DNA of 64,000 nt from Treponema sp. (GTDB lineage Bacteria; Spirochaetota; Spirochaetia; Treponematales; Breznakiellaceae): assembly GCA_009777735.1 (NCBI GenBank), contig WRLF01000011.1, positions 34,741 through 98,740 on the forward strand. Direction: 5' to 3'. Numbering within the stretch: position 1 is the first letter of the stretch; each line of letters starts with the position of its first letter. This document shows, piece by piece, positions 1-7,642 of the stretch. The translations under genes and the position numbers were made by a program. The notes under the pieces were generated by a model. The model saw only the letters and a list, made by a program, of their open reading frames with translations, was not told where the DNA came from and did no database searches.

Positions 1-291
1 GATGAATTTGACGATGATGAATTAACCGGGGCTTATACCTCCGATCTGCTGTCAGATGTTATGGCCTACGCAAAAGACGGCGGCGCCCTTATCACCATTC
101 AGGCGCACAAAAACACTGTAGCAGTTGCCACCTTGGTCAACATATCGGTCATCATTATCTGTAATTCGCGCCCCCTGCCGGACGACATGCTCGAAGCCGC
201 CAAAGACGAAGGCATTGCCGTTGTCCGCACAAATGAAAATCAATTTAATGTGTCGGGAAAACTCTGGGCGCTGCTGGGTAATAAACTCTGA
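1..291 (+). CDS. C-terminal part of a DRTGG-domain-like protein (5' end outside window)
   Basis: The frame is open from base 1 and gives 96 residues before a TGA, so the start lies upstream of the window. The visible part has the pattern TSDLLSDVMA, a hydrophobic strand around a VAVATLVNIS motif, and a DDMLEAAKDEGI helix. This resembles the DRTGG domain, a regulatory fold seen in phosphotransacetylases, in the N-terminal part of HPr kinase, and in small proteins beside iron-only hydrogenase genes in clostridia and treponemes. No catalytic residue is visible. The gene converges on the minus-strand gene ending at 342. The family assignment is from pattern memory and is moderate; the complete domain architecture cannot be known from this fragment. 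Confidence 0.5.
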   Translation, partial: DEFDDDELTGAYTSDLLSDVMAYAKDGGALITIQAHKNTVAVATLVNISVIIICNSRPLPDDMLEAAKDEGIAVVRTNENQFNVSGKLWALLGNKL

Positions 292-341
292 TCATGGCTT
301 TTATAAAGAGGAGCGCCTCTCCGGCGACAGTTTCCTGTTCC

Positions 342-791
342 CTATCTCTCTGCTGTATTAATTTCATCAATCACATGATTGATTTTATGGGCCGGCCATT
401 GAAAAGGAATCATTATAATATTGGATCCGGCAGCGCTTCGTATTGTCCGTATACCCAGAGTTCCTCCCCAAAAAACCATGGGGGTATTATATTGTTCAAA
501 TCCCAGCGGTAAATATGAGAATTCTAACATGGGAATTGATACGATATCCCCCGGATCAATTGAATACCTGTCTTCCGGCCCGCCGCATTCATACGAGTTA
601 TTTGTAAACGTATCTATCAAGACTATTCCAATTGAAAAATTGGTAATGGCATATTCCGGAGAATTGTTTTTTACGATCATATTTTGCCCTTCAAATGAAA
701 TGGAAATTAAATCTTCAACAGTTCTGATTTGAGAAAATATGCCGTAAATAGCAAAAATCAATAAAATAACAAAAAATAAATACTTTTTCAT
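342..791 (-). CDS. hypothetical secreted protein
   Basis: A 149-residue protein. The start at 791 is chosen because AGGAGG sits just upstream on the minus strand and because it places a clean signal peptide at the N-terminus (MKKYLFFVILLIFAIYGIFS, then Q). A longer form from 836 would put 15 polar residues before the signal peptide and has no ribosome site. The mature part is a small, strand-rich domain with an NSPEYAITNFSIGIVLID segment. I do not recognise the family. It lies 51 bases downstream of holA on the same strand and may be transcribed with that operon, although it has its own strong ribosome site. It is probably periplasmic or surface-exposed. Confidence 0.65.
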   Translation of the reverse strand: MKKYLFFVILLIFAIYGIFSQIRTVEDLISISFEGQNMIVKNNSPEYAITNFSIGIVLIDTFTNNSYECGGPEDRYSIDPGDIVSIPMLEFSYLPLGFEQYNTPMVFWGGTLGIRTIRSAAGSNIIMIPFQWPAHKINHVIDEINTAER

Positions 792-842
792 AATTACCGC
801 CTCCTTAGCGGACCTGCTTTTTTGAGTATAAGCCATTTTTTA

Positions 843-1820
843 TCATTTTTCAACACTTGGGTTTAGGATTTTCAGCACATACATATCAAGCAGCACTTCT
901 TCCAGGGCGGTGCCGGATGCGCGGGTTAATAAATCGTACTCGGCGGTGATAGCAAGGCAGATATCGACTGCCTGTGCGTTGTAACGGCGGGCTGCGGCTG
1001 TATAATCACCTTTATTGAATGCGAAAATCCCGATTTTTTTCAATTCAAAACTGTTCGATTCACCGCTTTTTGACAGAGTCAGGAATTCGCGGAGTTTTTT
1101 AAAGCATGAGGCAAGGATCAGTAAAATTCCGGTAGCCCGTTCCTTTGCCGCAAGCAGGGTATGCAGTGTTTCAATAGCTTTGGAAACATCCCCTGAGGCA
1201 ATGCGGGAAAACAGGGTAAAGGGTGAAATCTCGCGGTTGATTGAAAGCCATTTTTCAATGTCCTCCGTTGTGACAGATCGATCTTTCGGCAGGAAAGGCA
1301 ATAGCCGGGAACACTCACGGCGCAGAGCTTCGGTGTTATTTTCCACCATTTCAAGAATTGCCTCAACGCCGCCGGTATCAATACTGCGGCCTTCACGCCT
1401 GAAAAAAGAACGTACCCATTCGTTTTTTTCGTTTTCAAAAAGCTCATAAAAAACCTTGCGGTTTTCCTTTGGGCAGCAGTTGTCAAGCCCTGCGGCAAGT
1501 TTAAACTCATCGGAGGTTAGTATCAGTACTGTGTCCGGGTCAAGTTCTTCCATGCAGGAAGCGATAATGGTTATTGCATCTTTCTTTTTTATCTGGTCGG
1601 CATTTTTAACAATGAACAGGCGTAACTGCGCAAAAAGGCTGTGGTTTTGTACTGTATTGGCGATTGTTATCGCTTCAGTTTCACCCGCATAGAAAACCGT
1701 TTCTTCAATGGAGTCGGCATCACCGGCGCTTTTTCCTTTGGAGATCTTTTTTCTGATGTCCTCAATGGCATCCTGCTTTTTCCCGATTTCAGGGCCGAGG
1801 AAAATATACGCCTGTTTCAT
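843..1820 (-). CDS. holA: DNA polymerase III subunit delta
   Basis: A 325-residue protein with the layout of the delta subunit of the clamp loader, which opens the beta sliding clamp during DNA replication. The N-terminus has the typical YIFLGPEIGKKQ opening of a degenerate AAA+ domain without a functional Walker A site. This is followed by a VLILTSDE strand and a C-terminal helical domain with SINREISPFTLFSRIASGD, a recognisable delta collar segment. The ATG overlaps the stop codon of lexA by one base (TAATG), which indicates translational coupling. Delta proteins are poorly conserved, so the call rests on domain order and length (family usually 320-350). Confidence 0.8.
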   Translation of the reverse strand: MKQAYIFLGPEIGKKQDAIEDIRKKISKGKSAGDADSIEETVFYAGETEAITIANTVQNHSLFAQLRLFIVKNADQIKKKDAITIIASCMEELDPDTVLILTSDEFKLAAGLDNCCPKENRKVFYELFENEKNEWVRSFFRREGRSIDTGGVEAILEMVENNTEALRRECSRLLPFLPKDRSVTTEDIEKWLSINREISPFTLFSRIASGDVSKAIETLHTLLAAKERATGILLILASCFKKLREFLTLSKSGESNSFELKKIGIFAFNKGDYTAAARRYNAQAVDICLAITAEYDLLTRASGTALEEVLLDMYVLKILNPSVEK

Positions 1821-2428
1821 TAATAATTGCGGATTATCTGTGAAAGCCGCCCGACAACCCGTACATTTTGGCAGTACATTGGCTTGTAAGCGGGATTTTC
1901 TGCCTGTAACTTGATTCGGGTATTTTCTTTGAAGTAACGTTTCAGGGTAAACGCATCGTCAACAACCATAATGGCAATTTCTCCGTTTTTGACCACATTT
2001 GCTTTTTCAATAACGGCAAGATCGCCGTCCATGATCCCTGCGCCGGACATGGAATCGCCCTGTACCTTAACCGCAAAGTATGTTTTATTTTTTTTCAGGG
2101 CGGACTGGCTCACAGTAATGGTTCCGTCCCAGTTTTCCTCGGACAGGATTGGGGCACCTGCGGCAACGGTACCTACTATGGGAATTTTGGAAAGCTTTCT
2201 CATTTCCGCATCTTCCACCGGACGAATTAATTCCATAGCGCGTGAACGTTTTCCGTCTTGTCTGATGCGTTTTTTTTTCTTTAGTGCTGCGACATGATCA
2301 TGGGCACCTTTCACGGAAATGGCAAAATGTTCCGCGATTTCCCGGATGGTTGGGGGGTAGTAATGATTGTCGATGTACCTGGTGATGAATGATAAAACTT
2401 GTTTTTGCCGTTCAGTAAGTTCTTTCAT
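1820..2428 (-). CDS. lexA: LexA repressor
   Basis: A 202-residue SOS repressor and self-cleaving protease. Residues 1-65 form the winged-helix DNA-binding domain (LTERQKQVLSFI; YPPTIREIAEHF; helix 3 around ISVKGAHDHV). The peptidase part has the scissile Ala90-Gly91 in VAAGAP, the catalytic Ser126 in GDSM, and Lys163 in FTLKRYF, so autocleavage on RecA filaments should be intact. The start overlaps the ntrC-like stop (ATGA, 2425-2428) and the stop overlaps the holA start. I saw no obvious GAAC-N4-GTTC type box in the window, so its own operator may differ or lie at the operon promoter. Some host-restricted treponemes lack LexA, so its presence argues for a freer-living or commensal lineage. 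Confidence 0.93.
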   Translation of the reverse strand: MKELTERQKQVLSFITRYIDNHYYPPTIREIAEHFAISVKGAHDHVAALKKKKRIRQDGKRSRAMELIRPVEDAEMRKLSKIPIVGTVAAGAPILSEENWDGTITVSQSALKKNKTYFAVKVQGDSMSGAGIMDGDLAVIEKANVVKNGEIAIMVVDDAFTLKRYFKENTRIKLQAENPAYKPMYCQNVRVVGRLSQIIRNY

Positions 2429-3819
2429 TGATCTTCCTTTATGGTTTGCGCAGCAATACCAAATTTTTTCAGTTTTGCATGCAGGTTGCTTGGATAGATA
2501 CCAATAGCTTCTGCCGTTCGTGAAATTATACCATTATTCTTAAAAAGTTGGAACTCCAAATAGTGCTTTTCAAACATTTCTTTTGCGTCATTAAAATTCT
2601 GTTCAAGCAGTTTACCGGGAAGGGCTGACGGTTTTACCGAAACATTTTTTTTACCGCCATCGCTGATGTTTATACTTAAAAGCTCTTTCAGAGATTTGGC
2701 GTTAACAATGTCTCCTGTATGCATTATTGTTATGCGTTCGGCAAGATTCCTTAATTCGCGCACATTTCCGGGCCAGTTGTGAGACAGCAGTAATTCCATT
2801 GCATCTTTTTCCAGTTTAAGGTTCTCCATTTCCAGTTCCGCAAAAAAATGATGGAGCAGCAGGGGTATATCGCCGGAGCGTTCCCGCAGCGGCGGTACAT
2901 GAATGGGGATGACATTCAGACGGAAAAACAGATCCTGCCGGAAACGCCCTTCCGTGCAGGCTTTTTCAAGGTTCATGTTGGTAGCCGATATGATTCGGAC
3001 ATCGGTTTCTATGGTTTTTTCACCGCCCAGCCGTTCCATTCTTTGATCCTGGATTACCCGCAAAACCTTTGCCTGGGCAGAATGCGACATATCGCCTATC
3101 TCATCGAGGAAAAGCGTGCCGCCGTTTGCAATTTCAAAACGCCCTTTGCGGCTGGACACCGCGTCGGTATACGCGCCTTTTTCATGACCGAACAGTTCGC
3201 TTTCAATAAGCGATTCCGGAATGGCGGCGCAGTTAAGCTCTACAAAAGGGCCATCGGCACGGGAGGATCGCAGGTGTATGGCCTTTGCAACCACTTCCTT
3301 CCCAACACCGTTATCTCCGGTAATAAGTATTCGTGCATCGGACGCAGCGGCCTGTTCGACCAGTATGCGGACTTTCTCAATGGCGGCGCTTACCCCGATA
3401 ATTTCCACCCGGGAAAGGATGGCTTTTTTTCTGAGGCTGCTGTTTTCCTGCCTGAGTTTCCGCAGGGCAAGGGCGTTGCGGCATACAGTCAGCACTTTGT
3501 CAAGCGAGAGGGGCTTTTCCAGAAAATCAAAAGCGCCGCCTTTGACCGCCCGTACCGCCATGTCGATATTGGCATGGCCCGAGATCATCACAACTTCTAC
3601 CGAGGGCCAGTCCCTGCGGATATGTTCAAGTGCTTCAAGCCCCCCGAGTTTTGGCAGAAGCACGTCAAGGAGGACCATGTCTACTTTTTCTCTTTCCAGT
3701 AATTCCATACCGGCGACTGCGTCTTCCGCGCTGAATACTTTGTATTTTTCATCTTTCAGGATTGATGCAATCGCCTGCCTAACTCCGGGTTCATCGTCTA
3801 TTATGAGAATTGCCGCCAT
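2425..3819 (-). CDS. NtrC-type sigma-54 activator (response regulator)
   Basis: A 464-residue three-domain protein. The receiver domain (1-115) has the acidic pair D8/D9 and phospho-acceptor Asp52 (VLLDVLLP). The AAA+ domain (about 135-375) has Walker A GDNGVGKE at 168-175 and Walker B GGTLFLDE at 233-240. The C-terminus is a Fis-type helix-turn-helix (SRTAEAIGIYPSNLHAKLKK). The sigma-54 contact loop reads GAYTDA at 215-220 where GAFTGA is expected, which is discussed as a finding. The start at 3819 is preferred because it opens on MAAILIIDDE; a longer form from 3858 would overlap the kinase gene. It lies directly downstream of its likely partner kinase. The target genes are not visible here. 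Confidence 0.9.
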   Translation of the reverse strand: MAAILIIDDEPGVRQAIASILKDEKYKVFSAEDAVAGMELLEREKVDMVLLDVLLPKLGGLEALEHIRRDWPSVEVVMISGHANIDMAVRAVKGGAFDFLEKPLSLDKVLTVCRNALALRKLRQENSSLRKKAILSRVEIIGVSAAIEKVRILVEQAAASDARILITGDNGVGKEVVAKAIHLRSSRADGPFVELNCAAIPESLIESELFGHEKGAYTDAVSSRKGRFEIANGGTLFLDEIGDMSHSAQAKVLRVIQDQRMERLGGEKTIETDVRIISATNMNLEKACTEGRFRQDLFFRLNVIPIHVPPLRERSGDIPLLLHHFFAELEMENLKLEKDAMELLLSHNWPGNVRELRNLAERITIMHTGDIVNAKSLKELLSINISDGGKKNVSVKPSALPGKLLEQNFNDAKEMFEKHYLEFQLFKNNGIISRTAEAIGIYPSNLHAKLKKFGIAAQTIKEDQ

Positions 3820-3826
3820 TATTGTC

Positions 3827-5560
3827 TCATGCCTCCTCGCTAACCGGCAGATCAACAAAGAATGTGGTTCCTGCCCCTTCCGCAGAGTTGAACCAAATAA
3901 CCCCGCCGTGGTCGTTTATAATCCGCTCGACGATGGGAAGCCCAAGGCCGGTACCCGATTTCTTTGTCGTATAATACGGGATAAAAACCTGATCCATATC
4001 CTGTTTGGCAATGCCTTTGCCGCTGTCCCTGATGCTCAGTCTGCAAAACTCCATTTCACGTTTTTTCACAAGATCGGTTCTGATTTCGATAAACCCGCTG
4101 CCGTCCATTGCGGCAATAGCGTTAATTACCAGATTGGACAATATTTGTGAAAAACGGTTTTTATCAATTTTAATGACAATATTGTTTTCCACATGTTCAA
4201 TATTGATTAAAATATCGGGATACGATCCCCTGTACAGACTCAGTACTTCTTCGATTGATTCCTCAAGCCTTGTCCATGAACGGGAAGGTTCCATGGGCCG
4301 GGAAAAAGTTCTGAATTCGTTAAGGAGGCTTGAAAGCCCTTCCGTTTCCTGTATTATTGCCAGCATGGAATCTTCGATAATTTCACCGATTTTTTCGGGG
4401 TCGTTACGCCAGCGCCTTAGTACCCGGTCGGCGGAAAGTTTGATGGGGGTCAGGGGGTTTTTTATTTCGTGGGCAAGCTGCTGCGCCATGTTTTGCCAGA
4501 CAGAAATTTTTTCCGCTTTTACCAGAGCTGCCCTGGATTTTTCGAGGTCCAGCACCATCGCGTTAAATGAACGGATCAACAGCCCAAGGTCGTCTCCGCG
4601 GCGTGCAAGAATCTGAATTGAAAAATCACCCTCGGCAACCCGGCGGGTTGCTTCGGTAAGTTCTGCAATTGGGTTTGTCACACGCCGGGTAAAAGAAATG
4701 GCTATTATTATCGTCATCAGCAGGGTGGGGAAAATAAACACCCCGTAGTAGAACAGCATCAGAATTCGTGTATTGTCCCGCAGATTTTCAATCACTTCAA
4801 AACGCTCTCCCTGATTTTCAATGGCAGCGATACCAATATCAAAATCTTCACCCAGTTCATAGTTGATCAGCCAAACGGTATTTCTTGCAGGCAGCATTAC
4901 ATAGCGGATAAGCCCCATGTCACGCGGCAGTTCCCGTGTGATATAACCTTCGTTCTGTGAAGGCGGATTATCGAGACTGCCGCCTCCGGTTCCGGTAAAA
5001 CCCCGTTCCTCCCAGCCGTTTTCCGTTAGCCGGAAAATTTGCACCGATGCGATGCCTGCAGGAAGTGCTGCATCTTGTGTTATTACCGTTTCCCAGTCGG
5101 TTTTTCTCAGTGTGTCTTCAAAGCGCTCAATGTGATGGGAGTAAGTGTCTACCGCAAACGCCTGAGCGGCAGCTTCGGCTGCGTCCGTGTCGATGCTGCG
5201 CCAGAACCGGAGGATTTCATTGATGGAAATGCCCGTAACTATGGTCATCGGAGCTGCGGCCAATATAACGGTGATGATAAAATACCCCAGAAGCCGCAGG
5301 TTGAATTTAATACCCGGGCGGCGTGCAATAACATCACCGGCTACATTTGCGACGGCAAAGCCCAGAAAAACAAGAAGCGCTGCGGGAATGGAGAAGTATA
5401 CCAGCAAGCTGAGATTTGAAGGAACTTCGCCGTCATACAGGGTGCCGGAATAAAAAGAACGGGAAAACAATACTGTTAGTAAACACAGAAGCAAATAAAT
5501 TAATATGAGACTTCTGACATTAAGGACAGAATATCGCGGACGTGTTCTTATTGTCTTCAT
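3827..5560 (-). CDS. NtrY-like membrane sensor histidine kinase
   Basis: A 577-residue kinase. Three hydrophobic segments near residues 17-35, 52-72 and 86-110 are followed by a roughly 150-residue extracytoplasmic region, a fourth segment near 265-288 (YYGVFIFPTLLMTIIIAI) and a HAMP domain with AEGDFSIQI. The H-box is LAHEIKNPLTPIKLSADR, with the phospho-accepting His in AHE. N, G1 and G2 boxes are intact (LSNLVINAIAAM, DSGKGIA, GTGLGLPIV). This topology and H-box are typical of NtrY. The ATG overlaps the HPr stop codon, and the response regulator follows, so the two form a two-component pair. The ligand sensed by the periplasmic region cannot be read from the sequence. Confidence 0.9.
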   Translation of the reverse strand: MKTIRTRPRYSVLNVRSLILIYLLLCLLTVLFSRSFYSGTLYDGEVPSNLSLLVYFSIPAALLVFLGFAVANVAGDVIARRPGIKFNLRLLGYFIITVILAAAPMTIVTGISINEILRFWRSIDTDAAEAAAQAFAVDTYSHHIERFEDTLRKTDWETVITQDAALPAGIASVQIFRLTENGWEERGFTGTGGGSLDNPPSQNEGYITRELPRDMGLIRYVMLPARNTVWLINYELGEDFDIGIAAIENQGERFEVIENLRDNTRILMLFYYGVFIFPTLLMTIIIAISFTRRVTNPIAELTEATRRVAEGDFSIQILARRGDDLGLLIRSFNAMVLDLEKSRAALVKAEKISVWQNMAQQLAHEIKNPLTPIKLSADRVLRRWRNDPEKIGEIIEDSMLAIIQETEGLSSLLNEFRTFSRPMEPSRSWTRLEESIEEVLSLYRGSYPDILINIEHVENNIVIKIDKNRFSQILSNLVINAIAAMDGSGFIEIRTDLVKKREMEFCRLSIRDSGKGIAKQDMDQVFIPYYTTKKSGTGLGLPIVERIINDHGGVIWFNSAEGAGTTFFVDLPVSEEA

Positions 5561-5823
5561 TCTTCTTCGAATTTGGATTCAAAAAGCCGAACCAGGGTTT
5601 TTACCGCGATTTCTTCATCATTTCCGTCGGCAATTATTTTTAATTCTGTTCCATAAGATGCGCCGAGAGTTATGATACCCATGATTGATTTTGCGTTTAT
5701 CCGGTCTTTGCCTTTTTCAAAGTAAATATTACAGGAATAATTTTTGGTAAGCTGTACCACCATAGCCGCAGGACGGGCATGGATACCGGCGCGGTTTACA
5801 ATGGTAATGGTTTGTTCAGTCAT
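5557..5823 (-). CDS. ptsH: HPr-family phosphocarrier protein
   Basis: An 88-residue HPr. His15 in NRAGIHARPA is the phosphotransfer site used by enzyme I, and Ser46 in NAKSIMGI is the regulatory site used by HPr kinase. Both are present, so the protein can in principle take part in both reactions. The gene lies between hprK upstream and the ntrY-like kinase downstream, overlapping the latter by four bases. No enzyme I or enzyme II gene is in the window. In treponemes HPr is generally thought to act as a regulator rather than as part of a sugar importer; that is family knowledge and is not shown here. Confidence 0.93.
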   Translation of the reverse strand: MTEQTITIVNRAGIHARPAAMVVQLTKNYSCNIYFEKGKDRINAKSIMGIITLGASYGTELKIIADGNDEEIAVKTLVRLFESKFEEE

Positions 5824-5832
5824 AACATACCT

Positions 5833-6822
5833 CTAAATAATATCGTCATGGCCAAAAAATACCGATCGGGCGCTGTCGCTTTCAATCCATTTGAGAATGT
5901 TCTTGTTGAACTCTTTTGCCGCATTGTAGCCCATTGACTTGAGCCGTTCGTTCATTGCGGCAGTCTCAATGATGATTGAAACATTCCTCCCGGGTTGTAC
6001 CGGTATTTCCAGGCTTGGAATGCTTACCCCCAGTAATTCCATGTATTGATCCTCTGTTCCTATACGATCATAATCTTTTGCGGAATCCCATATTTCCAGT
6101 TTGACAACAAGCTGGATTTCTTTTCTGTCCCGGATTGCCCGGACGCCGAACATATGGGTGATGTTAATAATACCCAGCCCCCGAATTTCCATGTGATGCC
6201 CGATGATCTTGTTTGCCCCTTCGCCAATCAGTATATTACCGTTTACGCAATGCATGTCGATAACATCGTCTGCCACGAGCCGGTGGTTCCGGTGGATCAG
6301 TTCAAGGGCCGCCTCGCTTTTACCGACACCCGAATCCCCCAGAATTAAAATCCCCAGCCCAAAAACTTCTACCAGTACTCCGTGGATACTCTGGCGGGGG
6401 GCGAAGATCTCGGCAAGAATCCGCATAAGTCTGGCGGAAAACTCTGCTGTTCCCAGATCGGTCTGCAATATGGGGCATTGCGCTGCATCAGCAATATCCA
6501 GAAAATCTTTGTGGGGTGTTAGATTATAGGTAAAAATACAGCAGGGAATGGGAAGGTTGAACATTTCCTGTATAGTCCGGGTCTCGTCATCGGTTTCCAG
6601 CCTGCGCAGGTAAGAAACCTCCCCCCTGCCGAAAAGCTGAACCCGCTGGAAAGCAAAATCATCGGAAAATCCCATAATCGCGCCAATTGGCCGGTTCAGA
6701 TCGGGAACGGTGATTTCCCTTACCAGGCCTTTTCTGCCGCCTATGCAACGGAGATTAAGCGAGTTGTGCTCCTTTAATTTTATGTCAATCAGATCCAGAA
6801 CGGTAAAGCGCATATCCGCCAT
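5833..6822 (-). CDS. hprK: HPr kinase/phosphorylase
   Basis: A 329-residue bifunctional enzyme that phosphorylates and dephosphorylates Ser46 of HPr. The N-terminal DRTGG-like domain spans about 1-130. The C-terminal kinase domain starts at HGVLVEVFGLG and has Walker A GDSGVGKS at 162-169 and the HprK signature MEIRGLGIINI near 211-221. Length and motifs match the family. It heads the operon hprK-ptsH-ntrY-ntrC-lexA-holA; gaps between members are ten bases or fewer or are overlaps. There is no clear ribosome site before the ATG, and a well-spaced promoter ends six bases upstream, so the mRNA may be leaderless. Confidence 0.94.
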   Translation of the reverse strand: MADMRFTVLDLIDIKLKEHNSLNLRCIGGRKGLVREITVPDLNRPIGAIMGFSDDFAFQRVQLFGRGEVSYLRRLETDDETRTIQEMFNLPIPCCIFTYNLTPHKDFLDIADAAQCPILQTDLGTAEFSARLMRILAEIFAPRQSIHGVLVEVFGLGILILGDSGVGKSEAALELIHRNHRLVADDVIDMHCVNGNILIGEGANKIIGHHMEIRGLGIINITHMFGVRAIRDRKEIQLVVKLEIWDSAKDYDRIGTEDQYMELLGVSIPSLEIPVQPGRNVSIIIETAAMNERLKSMGYNAAKEFNKNILKWIESDSARSVFFGHDDII

Positions 6823-6828
6823 GATGGC

Positions 6829-6857
6829 ATTGTACAGGAATAACAGGGTTCGTGCAA
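6829..6857 (-). promoter_or_regulatory. sigma-70-type promoter for hprK, predicted leaderless
   Basis: On the minus strand TTGCAC (6852-6857) is followed after exactly 17 bases by TACAAT (6829-6834). Six bases separate the -10 box from the hprK ATG at 6822, so the expected start point is at or beside the A of the start codon. No Shine-Dalgarno sequence is present. Confidence 0.6.
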
Positions 6858-6896
6858 TGACATCACACTTGCTTTATATTGTCTATAATATATTAC

Positions 6897-6925
6897 TTCA
6901 CATAATAGCAGATATTTTGTATAAT
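6897..6925 (+). promoter_or_regulatory. sigma-70-type promoter for the 6932 lipoprotein gene, predicted leaderless
   Basis: TTCACA (6897-6902), a 17-base spacer and a perfect TATAAT (6920-6925). The ATG at 6932 lies six bases after the -10 box, so transcription should begin at or next to it. No ribosome-binding site is visible. It diverges from the hprK promoter within a 109-base gap. Confidence 0.6.
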
Positions 6926-6931
6926 TTGTGT

Positions 6932-7639
6932 ATGAAACAACTTATTACTGTTGGCATTTTAGCTGCGGCTCTTTTTCTGCCTCTCTCATGCGGATCTGTT
7001 GATCTCTCCAGAAGATACCCCAATATGATTGCAGATGTAGACCCTTTTCCCGTAGGGACAATTGAAGCGCAATTAGACCGGCTTTTTTCGTCTGATCTTA
7101 CCAGGCTCGAAGCTGAAGTGGTTTTCCACCCTCGGTTAAACGCTGTAGCGCTCGTTTTCAGATATCAAACCGTCAACTACCGGCAATTCTGGGATGAAAA
7201 TAGCAGAAGGTTGTTTGCAGAGGCATTGGAATCATATAAAACAGCCTTTTCTGAACGTAATTTAGCCAACAATTACCGGAGAACCAGGGCAGCTTACGGA
7301 CAAACCAGGGGGCGGGTTGAATGGGACACATTCAGGTTTTCAAAAACCTATATCTCTTTTCCGGCAATTGAGATTGGCTATCGTTTCAGGCAGGAAAGCC
7401 CTTTTTTTGCGACTCTAATGCGTTCGGCAAAAGACGAATCTGATTCGGGCAGCGGTTCTTCTTCTGTTGAAAACCAGCAAATAAGCATGTACTTCACCCG
7501 TGCTCAGGCTGACGAACTGGTAAAATTGTTTGATCAATCATTTCTTTTAGGGCAGATAGACAGAAATCTATATCCGGCCCGGGCAACTGACCAGAGTATT
7601 TACTTTGAATATGAATACGAAGAGGAACAACCCGATTAA
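6932..7639 (+). CDS. hypothetical lipoprotein
   Basis: A 235-residue protein with a lipoprotein signal peptide ending FLPLSCG, with the acylated Cys at residue 20. The -3 position is Pro, so the lipobox is of the relaxed spirochaetal kind. The mature part is mixed alpha/beta with charged helices and no motif I recognise. The C-terminus ends in an acidic EYEYEEEQPD tail. The start at 6932 is chosen over longer upstream readings because it gives the signal peptide and follows a good promoter. The cls gene starts four bases after the stop, so the two are probably co-transcribed. Probably membrane-anchored in the periplasm or on the outer membrane. Confidence 0.75.
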   Translation: MKQLITVGILAAALFLPLSCGSVDLSRRYPNMIADVDPFPVGTIEAQLDRLFSSDLTRLEAEVVFHPRLNAVALVFRYQTVNYRQFWDENSRRLFAEALESYKTAFSERNLANNYRRTRAAYGQTRGRVEWDTFRFSKTYISFPAIEIGYRFRQESPFFATLMRSAKDESDSGSGSSSVENQQISMYFTRAQADELVKLFDQSFLLGQIDRNLYPARATDQSIYFEYEYEEEQPD

Positions 7640-7642
7640 TTT

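Noticed and set aside
1820..2428. Gram-positive-type LexA box near lexA
   Set aside because: No GAAC-N4-GTTC match was seen upstream of lexA, hprK or recX by eye.
2848..4150. Plus-strand coding regions opposite ntrC and ntrY
   Set aside because: Long open frames without motifs, lying antisense to well-supported genes; they reflect codon bias of the minus-strand genes.
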